From an uncultured Alphaproteobacteria bacterium (lineage in GTDB: Bacteria; Pseudomonadota; Alphaproteobacteria; RF32; CAG-239): a stretch of DNA of 61,016 bases. This document shows, piece after piece, positions 8,709 through 20,201 of the stretch. Within the stretch, counting starts at the first letter, position 1. Every line of letters starts with the position of its first letter. The DNA lies in contig CANPYS010000006.1 in assembly GCA_947588655.1 (NCBI GenBank), positions 1-61,016 of the forward strand. Direction: 5' to 3'. The notes under the pieces are model-generated. The model was given only the letters and a program-made list of their open reading frames with translations. It did no database searches and was not told the origin of the DNA. A program made the translations under genes and the position numbers.

Positions 8709-10954
8709 GCTGTTTTTCCCTCTTTTTCAGATTCGGTATTATTCGCAATATTTAAGTCTTTATCGCTGGAATACAACAGAACGGGCGACTCTTTATTTTC
8801 AGAATTATAATTGCCTTCAGCATTATAATTGCGCCGATAACCGCGCCCGCGACGAAGAAAGCGTGAGCGGCGTCCACGGTAGCGTCTTTGCGGTTGTTCC
8901 GTCTCAAAGTTTTCTCTTTGAAAATCAGGCTCTTCTACAGACGCCCTTGTTTCAGGCTCGGCATAAGATGTCGGCGCCTGTTTTTCAACCGGTTCGGCTG
9001 TCTTTGCCAATTTGGCGCGCTCAAACCGATAATCGGCAACATTAATGATAGAATTATCCGCCTCAATAGAAATTTCCATTTTGTAACGGTTTTCTAAATC
9101 ATTTAAATTCTGCCGCTTTTGGTTCAAAAGATAAAAAGCGGTATCTGAAGGAACAAACACCTTTAAGCGTGCCGACCGATTTTTTGTTCCCTCTTCTTCA
9201 ATGGCGCGCAAAACAAGCATAGCGCCAGATTCAGTCGTGCGAACAAGCCCTTGTCCATGACAATGCGGACAAGCCTCATAATTGCTTTCAATAAAGGAAG
9301 AGTGCATTCTTTGACGCGAAATTTCAAGCAAGCCAAAGCAACTCATCTTAGCAACCTGAATGCGCGAACGATCGTTCTTTAAAGCTTCTTTCATACGTTT
9401 TTCAACCGCATGATTGTTTTGAGGCTCTTCCATATCAATAAAGTCAACCACAATCAAGCCCGCCAAATTACGCATCCGGAGTTGTTTAGCAATCTCGTCT
9501 GCGGCTTCTAAGTTTGTTTTTAAGGCTGTTTCTTCAATGTCTTTTTCATGCGTCGCGCGTCCAGAGTTAACGTCAATAGCGACAAGCGCCTCTGTCGGAT
9601 TAATAACCAAATAGCCACCGGATTCAAGTTGGACAATCGGGCTATGAAGTTTATCTAACTGTGTTTCAACCTGAAAGCGCTGAAATACAGGCATTTCGCC
9701 CGACTTGCGACATTTGATTTTTTTCAGGTTATGCGGTGATAAAATTTTTACAAAATCACGCGCCGCCTTAAAAGCCTCATTGCCGTCCACAATCACTTCC
9801 GAGATATCTTTAGTGTACATATCGCGCAAAGCCCTTTTGATGAGGTTGCCTTCCTCATAAATCAGCGAAGGAACTTTGTTTTCAAGCGCGTCGTGCCGAA
9901 TATGATTCCATGTTCTGATTAAAAAGTTGTAATCGCGCACAATGTCAGCTTTTGTTTTATCTTCGCCAGCCGTGCGGATAATCATAGACATATCGGTTGT
10001 TAAAGGAAGTTCACGCATAATGTCTTTAAGGCGCTTGCGGTCTACCGCATTGGTAATTTTGCGCGAAACACCGCCGCTTTTAATGCGATTAGGCATTAAA
10101 ACGCAATAACGCCCTGCCAAAGATAAATATGTGGTGCAAGCTGCGCCTTTGTTGCCACGCTCTTCCTTAACAACTTGAATGAGCAATGTTTGCCCCTCGG
10201 AAATAACATCTTGAATGCTACAATAATGATAAAGTTTGCGCGCGCGAATAAGCTTGCGTTGCATTTCAAAATCGCCTTCAAAGTCGGCATCGTCATCATC
10301 AAAAGACGTTTCTTCGGTTTCTTCTTCCTCGGGTTGTTCTTCTTTTTCGTTTTCATAAACCACAGCGTCTTGTGTTTCATCTTCCGCCGCCAAAGTTTTA
10401 GGCTCTTCCTTTTCTTTGGCTTTTTTGGCTCGTGCCGAGGCGCGGCGTGTGTATCTGCCTTTTTTAACCGGTTTTTCTTGAGAATCAGTTTCAGGCGTTT
10501 CCACAACTTGTTCAGCCTCTTGAGGGGCTTGAAGTTCTTCTTGTTGCGCATTTTCAGAAGCGGCGGCCTCCTCTTTCAAACGCGCCTTATATTGCGCTTG
10601 CTTTTCCGCGCGCCAACGCTCGCGTTGTTCTTCACGCTCTTTTATATATTGCTTTTTACGTTCAATAATCTCGTCCGTTTCACGTTCAACAGCTTCTAAA
10701 ACTTCTGGTCGGACATTATAATAATCCGGATGAATTTCCCCAAAAGCCAAAAAACCGTGCCGATTGCCACCGTAATCCACAAACGCCGCTTGCAAAGACG
10801 GCTCAACCCGAATAACTTTGGCGGTGTAAATATTACCTTTTATTTGGCGGCGAAATGTTGATTCAAATTCAACGTCTTCAACTTTGTTGCCATCAACAAT
10901 CACAACCCGCGTTTCTTCAGGCTGTGTGTCATCAATTAACATTCTTTTGGTCAT
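8684..10954 (-). CDS. rne: Ribonuclease E/G
   Basis: MTKRMLIDDTQPEETRVVIVDGNKVEDVEFES, S1 region with acidic insert, LVVIDVNSGR-like motif, CPHCHGQG zinc link. Confidence 0.92.
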   Translation of the reverse strand: MTKRMLIDDTQPEETRVVIVDGNKVEDVEFESTFRRQIKGNIYTAKVIRVEPSLQAAFVDYGGNRHGFLAFGEIHPDYYNVRPEVLEAVERETDEIIERKKQYIKEREEQRERWRAEKQAQYKARLKEEAAASENAQQEELQAPQEAEQVVETPETDSQEKPVKKGRYTRRASARAKKAKEKEEPKTLAAEDETQDAVVYENEKEEQPEEEETEETSFDDDDADFEGDFEMQRKLIRARKLYHYCSIQDVISEGQTLLIQVVKEERGNKGAACTTYLSLAGRYCVLMPNRIKSGGVSRKITNAVDRKRLKDIMRELPLTTDMSMIIRTAGEDKTKADIVRDYNFLIRTWNHIRHDALENKVPSLIYEEGNLIKRALRDMYTKDISEVIVDGNEAFKAARDFVKILSPHNLKKIKCRKSGEMPVFQRFQVETQLDKLHSPIVQLESGGYLVINPTEALVAIDVNSGRATHEKDIEETALKTNLEAADEIAKQLRMRNLAGLIVVDFIDMEEPQNNHAVEKRMKEALKNDRSRIQVAKMSCFGLLEISRQRMHSSFIESNYEACPHCHGQGLVRTTESGAMLVLRAIEEEGTKNRSARLKVFVPSDTAFYLLNQKRQNLNDLENRYKMEISIEADNSIINVADYRFERAKLAKTAEPVEKQAPTSYAEPETRASVEEPDFQRENFETEQPQRRYRGRRSRFLRRGRGYRRNYNAEGNYNSENKESPVLLYSSDKDLNIANNTESEKEGKTAWWRKLIG

Positions 10955-11330
10955 TTTTCCCTCTTTAAAAAAGCATCGCTTTATTTTACCAACCAAGGGA
11001 ATCTCAAATACAACAAACGGCGCTTTCAAGCGCACCATAAGCTTTATTGCTCTCAGGCGCTTTATATTTGAACAGCGCCCTATTTAAAAAACCCTTGCAT
11101 CTACATCAAACCGGCGGCTCATTATATCGCATTGATATAACAGCGGCACCTCAGACAGGGCAAAAATTTTCTACGCTCAACACCCTATAATCAGTGCATA
11201 AAATTTCCGATTTGCTTTTACAATACAGAATTTCTTTTAAAATACAATACTAAATTTAAGTTTAAGCAAAATATTTCTTAACACATTGGTAAGGAGTTCT
11301 TGTTAAAATAAGGGAATACGTGGAGAAAAA

Positions 11331-12575
11331 ATGAAAAAAGCCCTTCAAAAATTTTTTGCTTTCTTGAAAAACGCCCCACTTTTGGCTTTGGTGTTCGGGT
11401 GCTTAACGGCTTATATGCCTCAGGCTAACGCCGCGCAAATTACAAGTATGCGAATCGGGCAACAAGTTGGTAGTGTGCGTATTGTGCTAGAATCGGATAA
11501 GGCGTTTGATTATCAGGCTTTTTTGTTAAACAACCCTAATCGTTTGGTTGTTGATGCTTATAATGTGGATATTCAAACCACTTTGCAAGCAGATCCAACG
11601 AATTTGGTTTCTAAGACGCGAATCGGCGTTTTGCAAGGCTCTGACAAGCGCATTGTGTTTGATTTGAAAAAACCGGCGCTGATTAAAAAAGCTTTTGTTC
11701 TTGCGCCACAAAGCAATATGAAATGGCGTTTTGTGATTGACGTTGCCCTTTGCTCTCAAGCCGATTTTATGGCAAATATCGGCACAAAGCATGCGTTTTC
11801 AAACACCAAAAAAGCCCCGACAACAACCGCGCAAGCAAACAAATGGGTTCCTCAAGAAGTTGCAAAGCCTAAAAAGCCGCGGCAAAAAATTATTGTTTTA
11901 GATCCGGGGCATGGCGGCAAAGATCCGGGCGCTATTGGCGCTTATGGCAAAACGTATGAGAAAAATATTACGCTTGCGATGGGCAAAGAACTGAAAGCTA
12001 TTTTGGAAAAGAAAGGCTATACGGTTTATTTAACACGCAGTACCGATATTTTTATTCCGTTGCGGCAACGCGTTAAAATTGCCCAAAAGCACAAGGCTGA
12101 CTTGTTTATGTCTATCCATGCTGATAGTGCCGTTAATCGCAATGCCAAGGGGCTGTCGGTTTATACGCTTTCAGAAACGGCGTCCGACAAAGAGGCCGCC
12201 GCTTTGGCTGAGCGTGAAAATAAGGTGGATATTATCGGCGGGGTAGATTTTTCGGAAAACTCGCGCGAGATAAACGATATTTTAATTTCGCTTTCTCAAA
12301 CAGACAGCCGAAACAAATCAAGCAAGTTTGCCTCGTACATTGTTAGTGAAATGAGTAAATCTGTTAAGCTGATTAACGATACACACCGCTTTGCCGGCTT
12401 TGCGGTTTTAAAAGCGCCGGATATTCCGTCCGCACTTTTGGAAATGGGTTACCTTTCTAACCGCAATGAAGAAAGTTTGTTAAAGCAAAAAAGCTACCGC
12501 GCTAAGCTTGCAACATCGGTTAGCCAAGCAATTGACAAGTATTTTAACGATCCGGAAATTGCCGCGTTATATTAA
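11331..12575 (+). CDS. amiC: N-acetylmuramoyl-L-alanine amidase (AMIN + amidase_3)
   Basis: LDPGHGGKDPGAIG, SIHADS, LLEMGYLSN motifs. Confidence 0.9.
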   Translation: MKKALQKFFAFLKNAPLLALVFGCLTAYMPQANAAQITSMRIGQQVGSVRIVLESDKAFDYQAFLLNNPNRLVVDAYNVDIQTTLQADPTNLVSKTRIGVLQGSDKRIVFDLKKPALIKKAFVLAPQSNMKWRFVIDVALCSQADFMANIGTKHAFSNTKKAPTTTAQANKWVPQEVAKPKKPRQKIIVLDPGHGGKDPGAIGAYGKTYEKNITLAMGKELKAILEKKGYTVYLTRSTDIFIPLRQRVKIAQKHKADLFMSIHADSAVNRNAKGLSVYTLSETASDKEAAALAERENKVDIIGGVDFSENSREINDILISLSQTDSRNKSSKFASYIVSEMSKSVKLINDTHRFAGFAVLKAPDIPSALLEMGYLSNRNEESLLKQKSYRAKLATSVSQAIDKYFNDPEIAALY

Positions 12576-12645
12576 TTGAAAAATTGATTGCATTTTTATT
12601 TAAATGTTATAAAGTAGGCGCAACTTCAAAACAGTATCGGGTTTT

Positions 12646-15057
12646 ATGATGTTTAAAATTTTTTCATCTCTGGTTAGTACCGGCTTTTTCTTTGCTATTT
12701 TAGGGCTTGTGATTATTATTGCCCTTTTGGGGAAGTTTAGCCTTGATATACCTGATTATCATCAACTTGAAAAATATGAACCGCCCGTTACAACACGCCT
12801 TTATGCCGGCGATGGTCAGCTTTTAATGGAATATGCCGCTGAAAAACGCGTCTTTGTGCCAATTGATAAAATTCCAGATATTGTCAAACAAGCCTTTATT
12901 GCCGCCGAGGACAAACATTTTTATGAACACTCCGGCATTGATTATTTTGGCATTATCCGCGCGATGTTTAACAATCTTAAAAATATCGGCACAGGTCGCC
13001 GACCGGCTGGCGCATCAACCATTACGCAACAGGTTGCAAAAAACTTTTTATTAAATTCTGAAGTTTCTTATATTCGTAAAATTAAAGAGGCTATTTTGGC
13101 AAACCGCATGAACAAAGCCTTTACCAAAGATCATATTTTAGAGCTTTATCTTAATGAAATTTATTTGGGTAATCGGGCATACGGTGTTGCCGCGGCGGCT
13201 TTGAACTATTTTGACAAGCCCTTAAGCGAGCTTGCGCCGCACGAGGCGGCTTATTTGGCCGCTCTGCCAAAAGGTCCGAACAATTATCATCCTATTCGCA
13301 AGCATGACGCCGCTGTGGCGCGCCGTAACTGGGTTTTGGATCGTATGGCTGAAGACGGCTACATCAGCGCTGAAACCGCCGAAAAAGAAAAAGCTTTGCC
13401 TTTGGAAGTGGTTGAAAAACAACATGGCTTTTTACAAAATGCCGAATATTTTAGTGAAGAAGTCCGCCGCACCATCAGCAATAATTTGGGCGATGAAGCT
13501 CTTTATGAAGGCGGTCTAATTGTTCGTACAACGCTTGATCCTTATTTGCAAACCTTGGCGACAGAGGCTTTTCGGCAAGGGCTGATTGATTATGACCGCC
13601 GTCACGGTTGGCGCGGGGCTGAACAAAATATTTCGCTTGAGGGCGATTATCGGCAAACACTTCAAAAAACAGAGCTGACGAAAGGCGCAAACCCAACTTG
13701 GCAAAAAGCTGTGGTCTTGAAAACGGAAAAAGACGTGGCTGAGATTGAAACGCAAGACGCTCAAGCAGGCAAAATTTATCTTTCTGATTTGTCTTGGGCA
13801 AAACCGGCGCTTAAAAATAAATATGTTGGCGATGTGCCGCACGATGTGCGCAAGGTTTTGAAAGAAGGCGATGTGATTTATGTTGAAAAAATTGAAAAAA
13901 GCAAAAATCCGGACGCTTATGCGCTTCGCCAAATTCCTGATGCCGAAGGTGGCATGGCCGTTATTGATCCACACACGGGCAAAGTTTTGGCTCTTGTGGG
14001 CGGTTTTTCGTTTGAAAAATCGCAGTTCAACCGCGCCACGCAAGCTTATCGTCAAACGGGTTCTTCTTTTAAGCCCTTTGTTTATCTGACGGCTTTAGAG
14101 CTTGGCTATTCGCCTAACGATTTAATTTTGGACGCGCCTTTTGTTTTGGATCAGGGCATTGGATTGCCGAAGTGGAAACCTGTTAATTATAGCAAAAATT
14201 TTGGCGGCTTGATGACTTTGCGCCAAGGCGTGGAGCAGTCCAAAAACCTGATGACAGTGCGCTTGGCACAAGATATTGGCATGGATAAAATTGCCGCGAT
14301 GACAAAGCGCGTGGGCATTAATGATCATTTGCCTGAATTTTTATCTTCCGCTTTAGGAGCGGCTGACGCCCGTGTTTTAGATTTAACAAGCGCTTACGCT
14401 ATTATTGTCAACGGCGGCAAAAAAGTGACGCCTTATTTGATTGAACGTATTCAAGATCGCCAAGGGCGCACCATTTATAAGCACGATTCTTTTGATTGCG
14501 CGGCTTGTTATGCCTCAAAATGGGAAAATCAGACACCGCCTGAACACCCCGATTTGCGCGAACAAATTGTTGATCCGCTCACGGCTTATCAAATGACATC
14601 TATTCTAGAAGGCGTTGCCGTTCGCGGCACTGGCGCAAAGCTCCGCAGTATTGGGAAACATTTAGCCGGCAAAACAGGCACGACAAATGATAACAGAGAT
14701 GCTTGGTTTGTTGGATTTTCGCCCGATTTGGTCGCCGGTGTTTATGTGGGTTATGACGAGCCCGTGAGCCTTGGGCGTGTGGAAACAGGCGCTGCCGCCG
14801 CTTTGCCGATTTTTTATACCTTTATGAAAAACGCGCTCCAAGATGTGCCTGATACACCCTTTAGAATACCGCAAGGCATTAAATTGGTGCGTATTAACCC
14901 CAAAACTGGTCGCCTTTCTGAGCCTGGCGATGAAACTGTGATTACGGAAGCTATTAAGCCTGATTATGATTTTGATACGTCCAAGCAACGCGTTATCGGC
15001 GATGAATTGCAGATTGAAACGAGCGATGATTCTTTGCAAATTGGGCAAGAATACTAA
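12646..15057 (+). CDS. mrcA: Penicillin-binding protein 1A
   Basis: Transglycosylase AAEDKHFYEHSGID; transpeptidase TGSSFKPFVY and KTGTTND. Confidence 0.92.
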   Translation: MMFKIFSSLVSTGFFFAILGLVIIIALLGKFSLDIPDYHQLEKYEPPVTTRLYAGDGQLLMEYAAEKRVFVPIDKIPDIVKQAFIAAEDKHFYEHSGIDYFGIIRAMFNNLKNIGTGRRPAGASTITQQVAKNFLLNSEVSYIRKIKEAILANRMNKAFTKDHILELYLNEIYLGNRAYGVAAAALNYFDKPLSELAPHEAAYLAALPKGPNNYHPIRKHDAAVARRNWVLDRMAEDGYISAETAEKEKALPLEVVEKQHGFLQNAEYFSEEVRRTISNNLGDEALYEGGLIVRTTLDPYLQTLATEAFRQGLIDYDRRHGWRGAEQNISLEGDYRQTLQKTELTKGANPTWQKAVVLKTEKDVAEIETQDAQAGKIYLSDLSWAKPALKNKYVGDVPHDVRKVLKEGDVIYVEKIEKSKNPDAYALRQIPDAEGGMAVIDPHTGKVLALVGGFSFEKSQFNRATQAYRQTGSSFKPFVYLTALELGYSPNDLILDAPFVLDQGIGLPKWKPVNYSKNFGGLMTLRQGVEQSKNLMTVRLAQDIGMDKIAAMTKRVGINDHLPEFLSSALGAADARVLDLTSAYAIIVNGGKKVTPYLIERIQDRQGRTIYKHDSFDCAACYASKWENQTPPEHPDLREQIVDPLTAYQMTSILEGVAVRGTGAKLRSIGKHLAGKTGTTNDNRDAWFVGFSPDLVAGVYVGYDEPVSLGRVETGAAAALPIFYTFMKNALQDVPDTPFRIPQGIKLVRINPKTGRLSEPGDETVITEAIKPDYDFDTSKQRVIGDELQIETSDDSLQIGQEY

Positions 15058-15072
15058 TTTTGAGGAAAAATA

Positions 15073-16180
15073 ATGAGAGCAGATTTATTTAATTTAATTC
15101 ATGACACCGAGCAGTCTTTAAGCCTGCTAAGGAGGTCTCTTTGATTATGACAACGCTTCTCTTAGGCTGGAAGAACTAGAAACGCTTACGCAAAATCCTG
15201 ATTTGTGGCAAAATCCTGAATCTGCCCAAAAGCTGATGACTGAAAAAAATACGCTGGAAGCCGCTTTAACAAATTATCGTGCGTTGGAAAAAGCCCTTGC
15301 TGATGACAAAGAAATGGCGGAACTTGCCGATGATGATGAAAATTTGCAAAACGAAATTTTGGCGCATTTAGAAAATTTATATCAAGAAGCACGCCGTGGC
15401 GAACTAGAGGCTTTGCTTTCGGGCGAGGCTGACGCTAATGATGCTTATTTAGAAATTCATGCTGGCAGTGGTGGCACAGAAGCGCAAGATTGGGCGGAAA
15501 TGCTCTTGCGTATGTATACGCGTTGGGCTGAAAAACATTCTTATAAGGTGGAATATCAAGAAGAAACCGAAGGCGATGTTGCCGGCGTTAAATCTGTTAC
15601 GCTCAAAATTAGCGGACACAACGCTTATGGCTGGCTTAAATCTGAAAATGGCGTGCATCGGTTGGTGCGTATTTCGCCTTTTGATAGCGCGGCGCGCCGA
15701 CATACCAGTTTTGCCTCGGTTACCGTTTTTCCTGTTATTGATGATTCCATTCATATAGAAATCAATGAGGCGGATTGTCGCATTGATACTTATCGGTCGT
15801 CAGGCGCTGGCGGGCAACATATTAATAAGACCGACTCCGCCGTGCGTATCACGCACTTGCCAACCGGTATTGTGGTGCAAAGCCAAAGTCAACGTTCTCA
15901 ATTCCAAAACCGCGAAAATGCTTGGAATATGCTCAAAGCCCGCCTTTATGAACGCGAAATGCAAAAACGCGCGGACGCGGCGTCTGAGCAACGCGATGCT
16001 CAAGGCGATAATGGTTGGGGCTATCAAATACGCTCGTATGTTTTGCAACCTTATCGCTTGGTCAAAGACTTAAGAACAGATGCCGAAACATCAGATTGTC
16101 AGGCAGTTTTGGATGGCGAGATTGATTTGTTTTTAGCAGCCGCTTTGGCGGCAAAGGTAGGGGAAAATGCGACTTCTTAA
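15073..16180 (+). CDS. prfB: Peptide chain release factor 2, programmed +1 frameshift
   Basis: ORF1 ATG at 15073 ends ...AGG AGG TCT CTT TGA (15130-15144). +1 frame continues GAT TAT GAC AAC GCT... into the RF2 body with GGQH motif. Confidence 0.93.
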
Positions 16181-17018
16181 ATATGTTTTAATTTTATTGG
16201 TAACGCTTTATGTTTTGCTGTGCGCGGCAGTTTATTTTATGCCGGAAAAGTTTTTCTTTTTGCCGTTTAACTTTCAAGCTGATTTAGAAAAAGTGCGCGC
16301 TGATGGCTTTGATGCTCAAGAAGTGCTTTATCATATTTATCCTGATGGGCAAGAAGTGAAAGGCTGGCTAGCGCTTAATAAAACGGCAGAGAACAATGGT
16401 CAAATCGTGCTGTTTTTACATGGCAACGCTTTTAACTTAGGGCGTTATTATCATAAGGTTGTACCGCTTTTTGAAGCTGGTTATTCGGTCTTTTTGCCTG
16501 AACACCGTGGCTTTGGCGGTCAAGGGCGCAAAATTTATCAGTCTTATTTGGAAGAAGATAGTCTGAAGGCGCTTTCCTTCTTGCATCAGTTGGGATTTGA
16601 AAACAAAGATATTGTTGTTTACGGCATGTCTTTAGGCACGCACCAAGCGCTTTATGCCGCTGTTCATAGTGAAGATGAAGGGCTTTTTGAAGGCGTTGTT
16701 TTGGAAGTGCCCTTCACAAGCTTTTCAGATACCATTCAAAGCAGGCTTGGCTGGGGATATTTGCCGCCTATTCCGTTGCCTCTTGATTTTTTAATCAGAG
16801 ACGCTTATGATAACACTGAACTTATGAAACGGCTTCAATCGCGAGTATTGGTCATGATGACAGAAGTTGATCAGCTTGTGCCGCCGCAACAAGCCAAAGA
16901 TTTATATGCCCTCGCCAAAGCACCCAAAACGCTTGTGAGCTACCAAAGCGGCATACATGAAAATCTTTATTATCTGCGCAATTATAAAGAGATTTTGGCA
17001 TGGCTCAAGACAAAATAA
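16167..17018 (+). CDS. Alpha/beta hydrolase
   Basis: FLHGNAFNLGRY, YGMSLG nucleophile elbow. Confidence 0.8.
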   Translation: MRLLKYVLILLVTLYVLLCAAVYFMPEKFFFLPFNFQADLEKVRADGFDAQEVLYHIYPDGQEVKGWLALNKTAENNGQIVLFLHGNAFNLGRYYHKVVPLFEAGYSVFLPEHRGFGGQGRKIYQSYLEEDSLKALSFLHQLGFENKDIVVYGMSLGTHQALYAAVHSEDEGLFEGVVLEVPFTSFSDTIQSRLGWGYLPPIPLPLDFLIRDAYDNTELMKRLQSRVLVMMTEVDQLVPPQQAKDLYALAKAPKTLVSYQSGIHENLYYLRNYKEILAWLKTK

Positions 17019-20000
17019 AGAAAAAAGGGCGTTTTTATTACGCGCGCAAAACGTTTGATTATTTCGGCGTTATTTTGCTTTTGTGCCTGCTTTATGGTCT
17101 GTGGGTTTTGTATCGGGGCCCGCTTTCCGTGCCGTTTTTAAAGCCTTATATTATGCAAGCGCTAAACTCTGAAAACACACAATATACGATGAATATCGGC
17201 GATGTTAATCTTGAGCTTGTCCGCTCCATTCAGCCCGTTAAAATTATTGCTAAAGACGTTAATTTTAGAAAAAATGACGATACTTTTGCCGTTTATACGC
17301 CTAACTTATCGCTTTCGTTTAGCGTGCGCGCGCTCTTAAACGGCGTGATTGCACCAAGTAGCATGACGGCGTATCAGCCACACGTTTCTATTTTTACGAC
17401 TTATGGCTTGGAAGAAGGCAAATCTAATGAGCTGAACAAGAAAAAATTTGAGCTTTATGTGAATTGGTTTGAGCGCTTTTTGGAGCGTTTTAACGCCGAT
17501 GAAAAAATTTATCCGGAAAGCTATGTCAATGAGATTAAAATTCAAGACGCAAGTGTGGAATTTCATGAAGTGGATTTGGCGCGCGTTTGGCATTTCAAAG
17601 ATGTCAACTTTGGGTTTGAGCGGCATTTGATGAATTTGGAATTAAGCGCGGGTGGTGTTCTTGACTTAGAGGATCGGTTGGCGTCACTGAACTTAAAAGG
17701 GCTTTACAAACCATTTCGCAACACGTTAGAAGTGCAAACATCGTTTGAAGATTTTCTTTCTTCTGATCTTTTAAATTTGAATTTTAACAAGGCTTTTCAA
17801 ACCGATATTCCTATGGACGGCAAAATAAGTCTGTTGCTAGATTTTAATGAGATTTTGGCACATCGTGACAACTTGTTTGAAGGGCTTGATGCCTCTCTTA
17901 AAGATATTTTTATTCATCTTGAAGGTGGCGCAGGCGCCATTATGTTTGATCAGCTACCTCAAAATAATTATGCTCTTGATTCTTTTGTTTTGGACGGTCA
18001 TGCTCAAAGTGGCTTAGATCATATTCAGATTCAAAACGCCACCTTTGAAACCGGCGAGCAAAAAACCGTTTTAAGCCTTGATGTTACGGGATACCAAAAG
18101 TTATTATTTGAAAACTCCATTGAAGATTTAAAAATCAAATTTACATCTGAAATTGATTCTTTTCCGATAGACGATTTATCTAAGTTTTGGCCGCGTTATT
18201 TGGCTGAACCTGCTTGGCAGTGGTGCAAAGATAATTTATCTGTCGGCGAGGCCAAAAACGGCAAATTTACGTTTGAATTTGGCTATGATTCTAAGCTTAA
18301 GGCTTTTGTTTTCCAAAAGCTTGAGGGCGAAGCCGATATTGTGGACGCCAATATATCTTATTTGGAAGATATGCCTGTTGTTAAGAAAGCATACGGCAAA
18401 GCGCGGTTTTCAAAATCAGAGATAGACATTAATGTTCATCAAGGCTTGTCAGACGGCGTTAAGCTTCAAAAAGGTCGTGTGCGCATTTATGATTTAGATC
18501 AAAATCAAAGCGCGATAGATATTCAGCTTAAAGGATCTTCTTCCATTGAAGACGCCTTGAATTTTATTAATCATCAGCCACTCGGTTTTGCTGATGAATT
18601 GGGGCTTGATACCAAAACAATTAAGGGCGATGTGGATATTGATTTGGGGCTTAATTTTGAATTGCGTCAAGACCTCAAACCCGAAGATGTTCATGTTTCG
18701 GTTAAGGCTGATTTGAAAAATGTTGCCTTTGCTCCGCAAAAGCCAACGCACAAATTTTCAGCCAAAAACTTGTCTTTAGAAGTCAATAATCAGGGCTTTT
18801 TGGTGTTTGGCGATGCTTTGTTTGATGATATTCCCGTTAATTTGAGCGTTAACGATACTTTTGCCAACCGTTCTTACAAGGCTAAAGCCAATGTTAAATT
18901 TAAGTTTAATGATGATGTCAAACAAAAGCTTGGCTTCAAAACGTCGCTTTTAAGCGCGCCGCAAATTACAGGGTATGCCGATGTTGAGGCCGACGTGACG
19001 GTTCTTAAAGATGACAGCGCCGAGGTTGATGTCACGGCTGATTTGTTGCACAGCGCGATAGATTATCGGTTTTTGGGGTTTGTTAAACCTTTGCAAACCG
19101 AAGGGCAAATTAAGACAAAGGTCAAAATTCGCAACGATAAAATATCACAAGTGCCTTATTTTGCTTTAGAAAAGCCCGATTTTAAGCTCAATGGCAAAAT
19201 TTTGTTTGAGAAATCGGGAGAAATTCAAACCATTGATATTGAAAAAATTGAAGGCCCTAAGACTTCCGCCTCGGCTCAAATTGTGCTTCGGGATAAAAAA
19301 GACGCGTCTTTACCTATACAAGTTAAGGTTCATGGTTCGGCTTATGACTTAACGCCTTTCTTTGAAGAAAAACCCTTAACGCCTGATGAAAAAGACTCTG
19401 TCTCCGAATCCGATAGCGATTTAAAAACCGCGCCAGATACTGATATTATGATTACGGTCGGTAAGCTTTGGACCAACGATAAAACCTCTATCCGCAATGT
19501 TACCGCCAACGCCTCTGTGCGCAACGGCATTGGGCTTGATGAGCTTCATGTCTTTGGTAACTTCGGCAAGGATAAATCTATTACCTTAAAGCTTGATTAC
19601 GCGCCGCGTCCTGAAGGCGAACATGTTTTTGTTTTGGATAGCAATAATGCCGGTAGCACGTTGCGTGTGTTGCGTTTATATGAAAATATGAGCGGTGGCA
19701 TTCTTAAAATTGAGGGCAAAACAGATGCCGAAAATAACTTTATTGGGCACGCGCGCATTCGTGATTTCAGTATTCACGAAACGCCTGTTTTGACAAAGAT
19801 TTTAACCTTGGCTTCTTTAAGCGGTATGGTGGATTTGCTTACTGGCGAGGGGTTGTCTTTTTCGCACTTTGACGCGCCTTTTGAATATAAGAACAAAGTT
19901 TTTTACATCAACAACGCCAATATGTTTGGCAATGTGTTGGGTTTGAGCGGTACGGGTACAATAGAGCGGCAAAATAAAAAAATTAATTTGCAGGGGATTG

Positions 20001-20200
20001 TTTCGCCGGCATACGGGCTTAATCAGATTATTGGCAGTATCCCGATTTTTGGCACAATTTTAACCGGTAAAGACGGCAAAGTTTTTGCGATTAATTATTC
20101 CGTGAGCGGCAATTTAGAGAATCCGAAAATTGAAATTAATCCGGTTGCAGGCGTTTCGCCAAACAATTTACCAAACGTGTTTCCAAAGCAAGGGCAGTAA
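17000..20200 (+). CDS. AsmA/YhdP-like large envelope protein (DUF3971-type)
   Basis: N-terminal TM, long beta-rich body, C-terminal GTGTIERQNKKINLQGIVSPAYGLN region. Confidence 0.75.
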   Translation: MAQDKIKKKGRFYYARKTFDYFGVILLLCLLYGLWVLYRGPLSVPFLKPYIMQALNSENTQYTMNIGDVNLELVRSIQPVKIIAKDVNFRKNDDTFAVYTPNLSLSFSVRALLNGVIAPSSMTAYQPHVSIFTTYGLEEGKSNELNKKKFELYVNWFERFLERFNADEKIYPESYVNEIKIQDASVEFHEVDLARVWHFKDVNFGFERHLMNLELSAGGVLDLEDRLASLNLKGLYKPFRNTLEVQTSFEDFLSSDLLNLNFNKAFQTDIPMDGKISLLLDFNEILAHRDNLFEGLDASLKDIFIHLEGGAGAIMFDQLPQNNYALDSFVLDGHAQSGLDHIQIQNATFETGEQKTVLSLDVTGYQKLLFENSIEDLKIKFTSEIDSFPIDDLSKFWPRYLAEPAWQWCKDNLSVGEAKNGKFTFEFGYDSKLKAFVFQKLEGEADIVDANISYLEDMPVVKKAYGKARFSKSEIDINVHQGLSDGVKLQKGRVRIYDLDQNQSAIDIQLKGSSSIEDALNFINHQPLGFADELGLDTKTIKGDVDIDLGLNFELRQDLKPEDVHVSVKADLKNVAFAPQKPTHKFSAKNLSLEVNNQGFLVFGDALFDDIPVNLSVNDTFANRSYKAKANVKFKFNDDVKQKLGFKTSLLSAPQITGYADVEADVTVLKDDSAEVDVTADLLHSAIDYRFLGFVKPLQTEGQIKTKVKIRNDKISQVPYFALEKPDFKLNGKILFEKSGEIQTIDIEKIEGPKTSASAQIVLRDKKDASLPIQVKVHGSAYDLTPFFEEKPLTPDEKDSVSESDSDLKTAPDTDIMITVGKLWTNDKTSIRNVTANASVRNGIGLDELHVFGNFGKDKSITLKLDYAPRPEGEHVFVLDSNNAGSTLRVLRLYENMSGGILKIEGKTDAENNFIGHARIRDFSIHETPVLTKILTLASLSGMVDLLTGEGLSFSHFDAPFEYKNKVFYINNANMFGNVLGLSGTGTIERQNKKINLQGIVSPAYGLNQIIGSIPIFGTILTGKDGKVFAINYSVSGNLENPKIEINPVAGVSPNNLPNVFPKQGQ

Positions 20201-20201
20201 A

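Noticed and set aside
10175-10699. 174-aa Phe-rich plus-strand ORF
   Set aside because: Antisense shadow of the Lys/Glu-rich region of rne.
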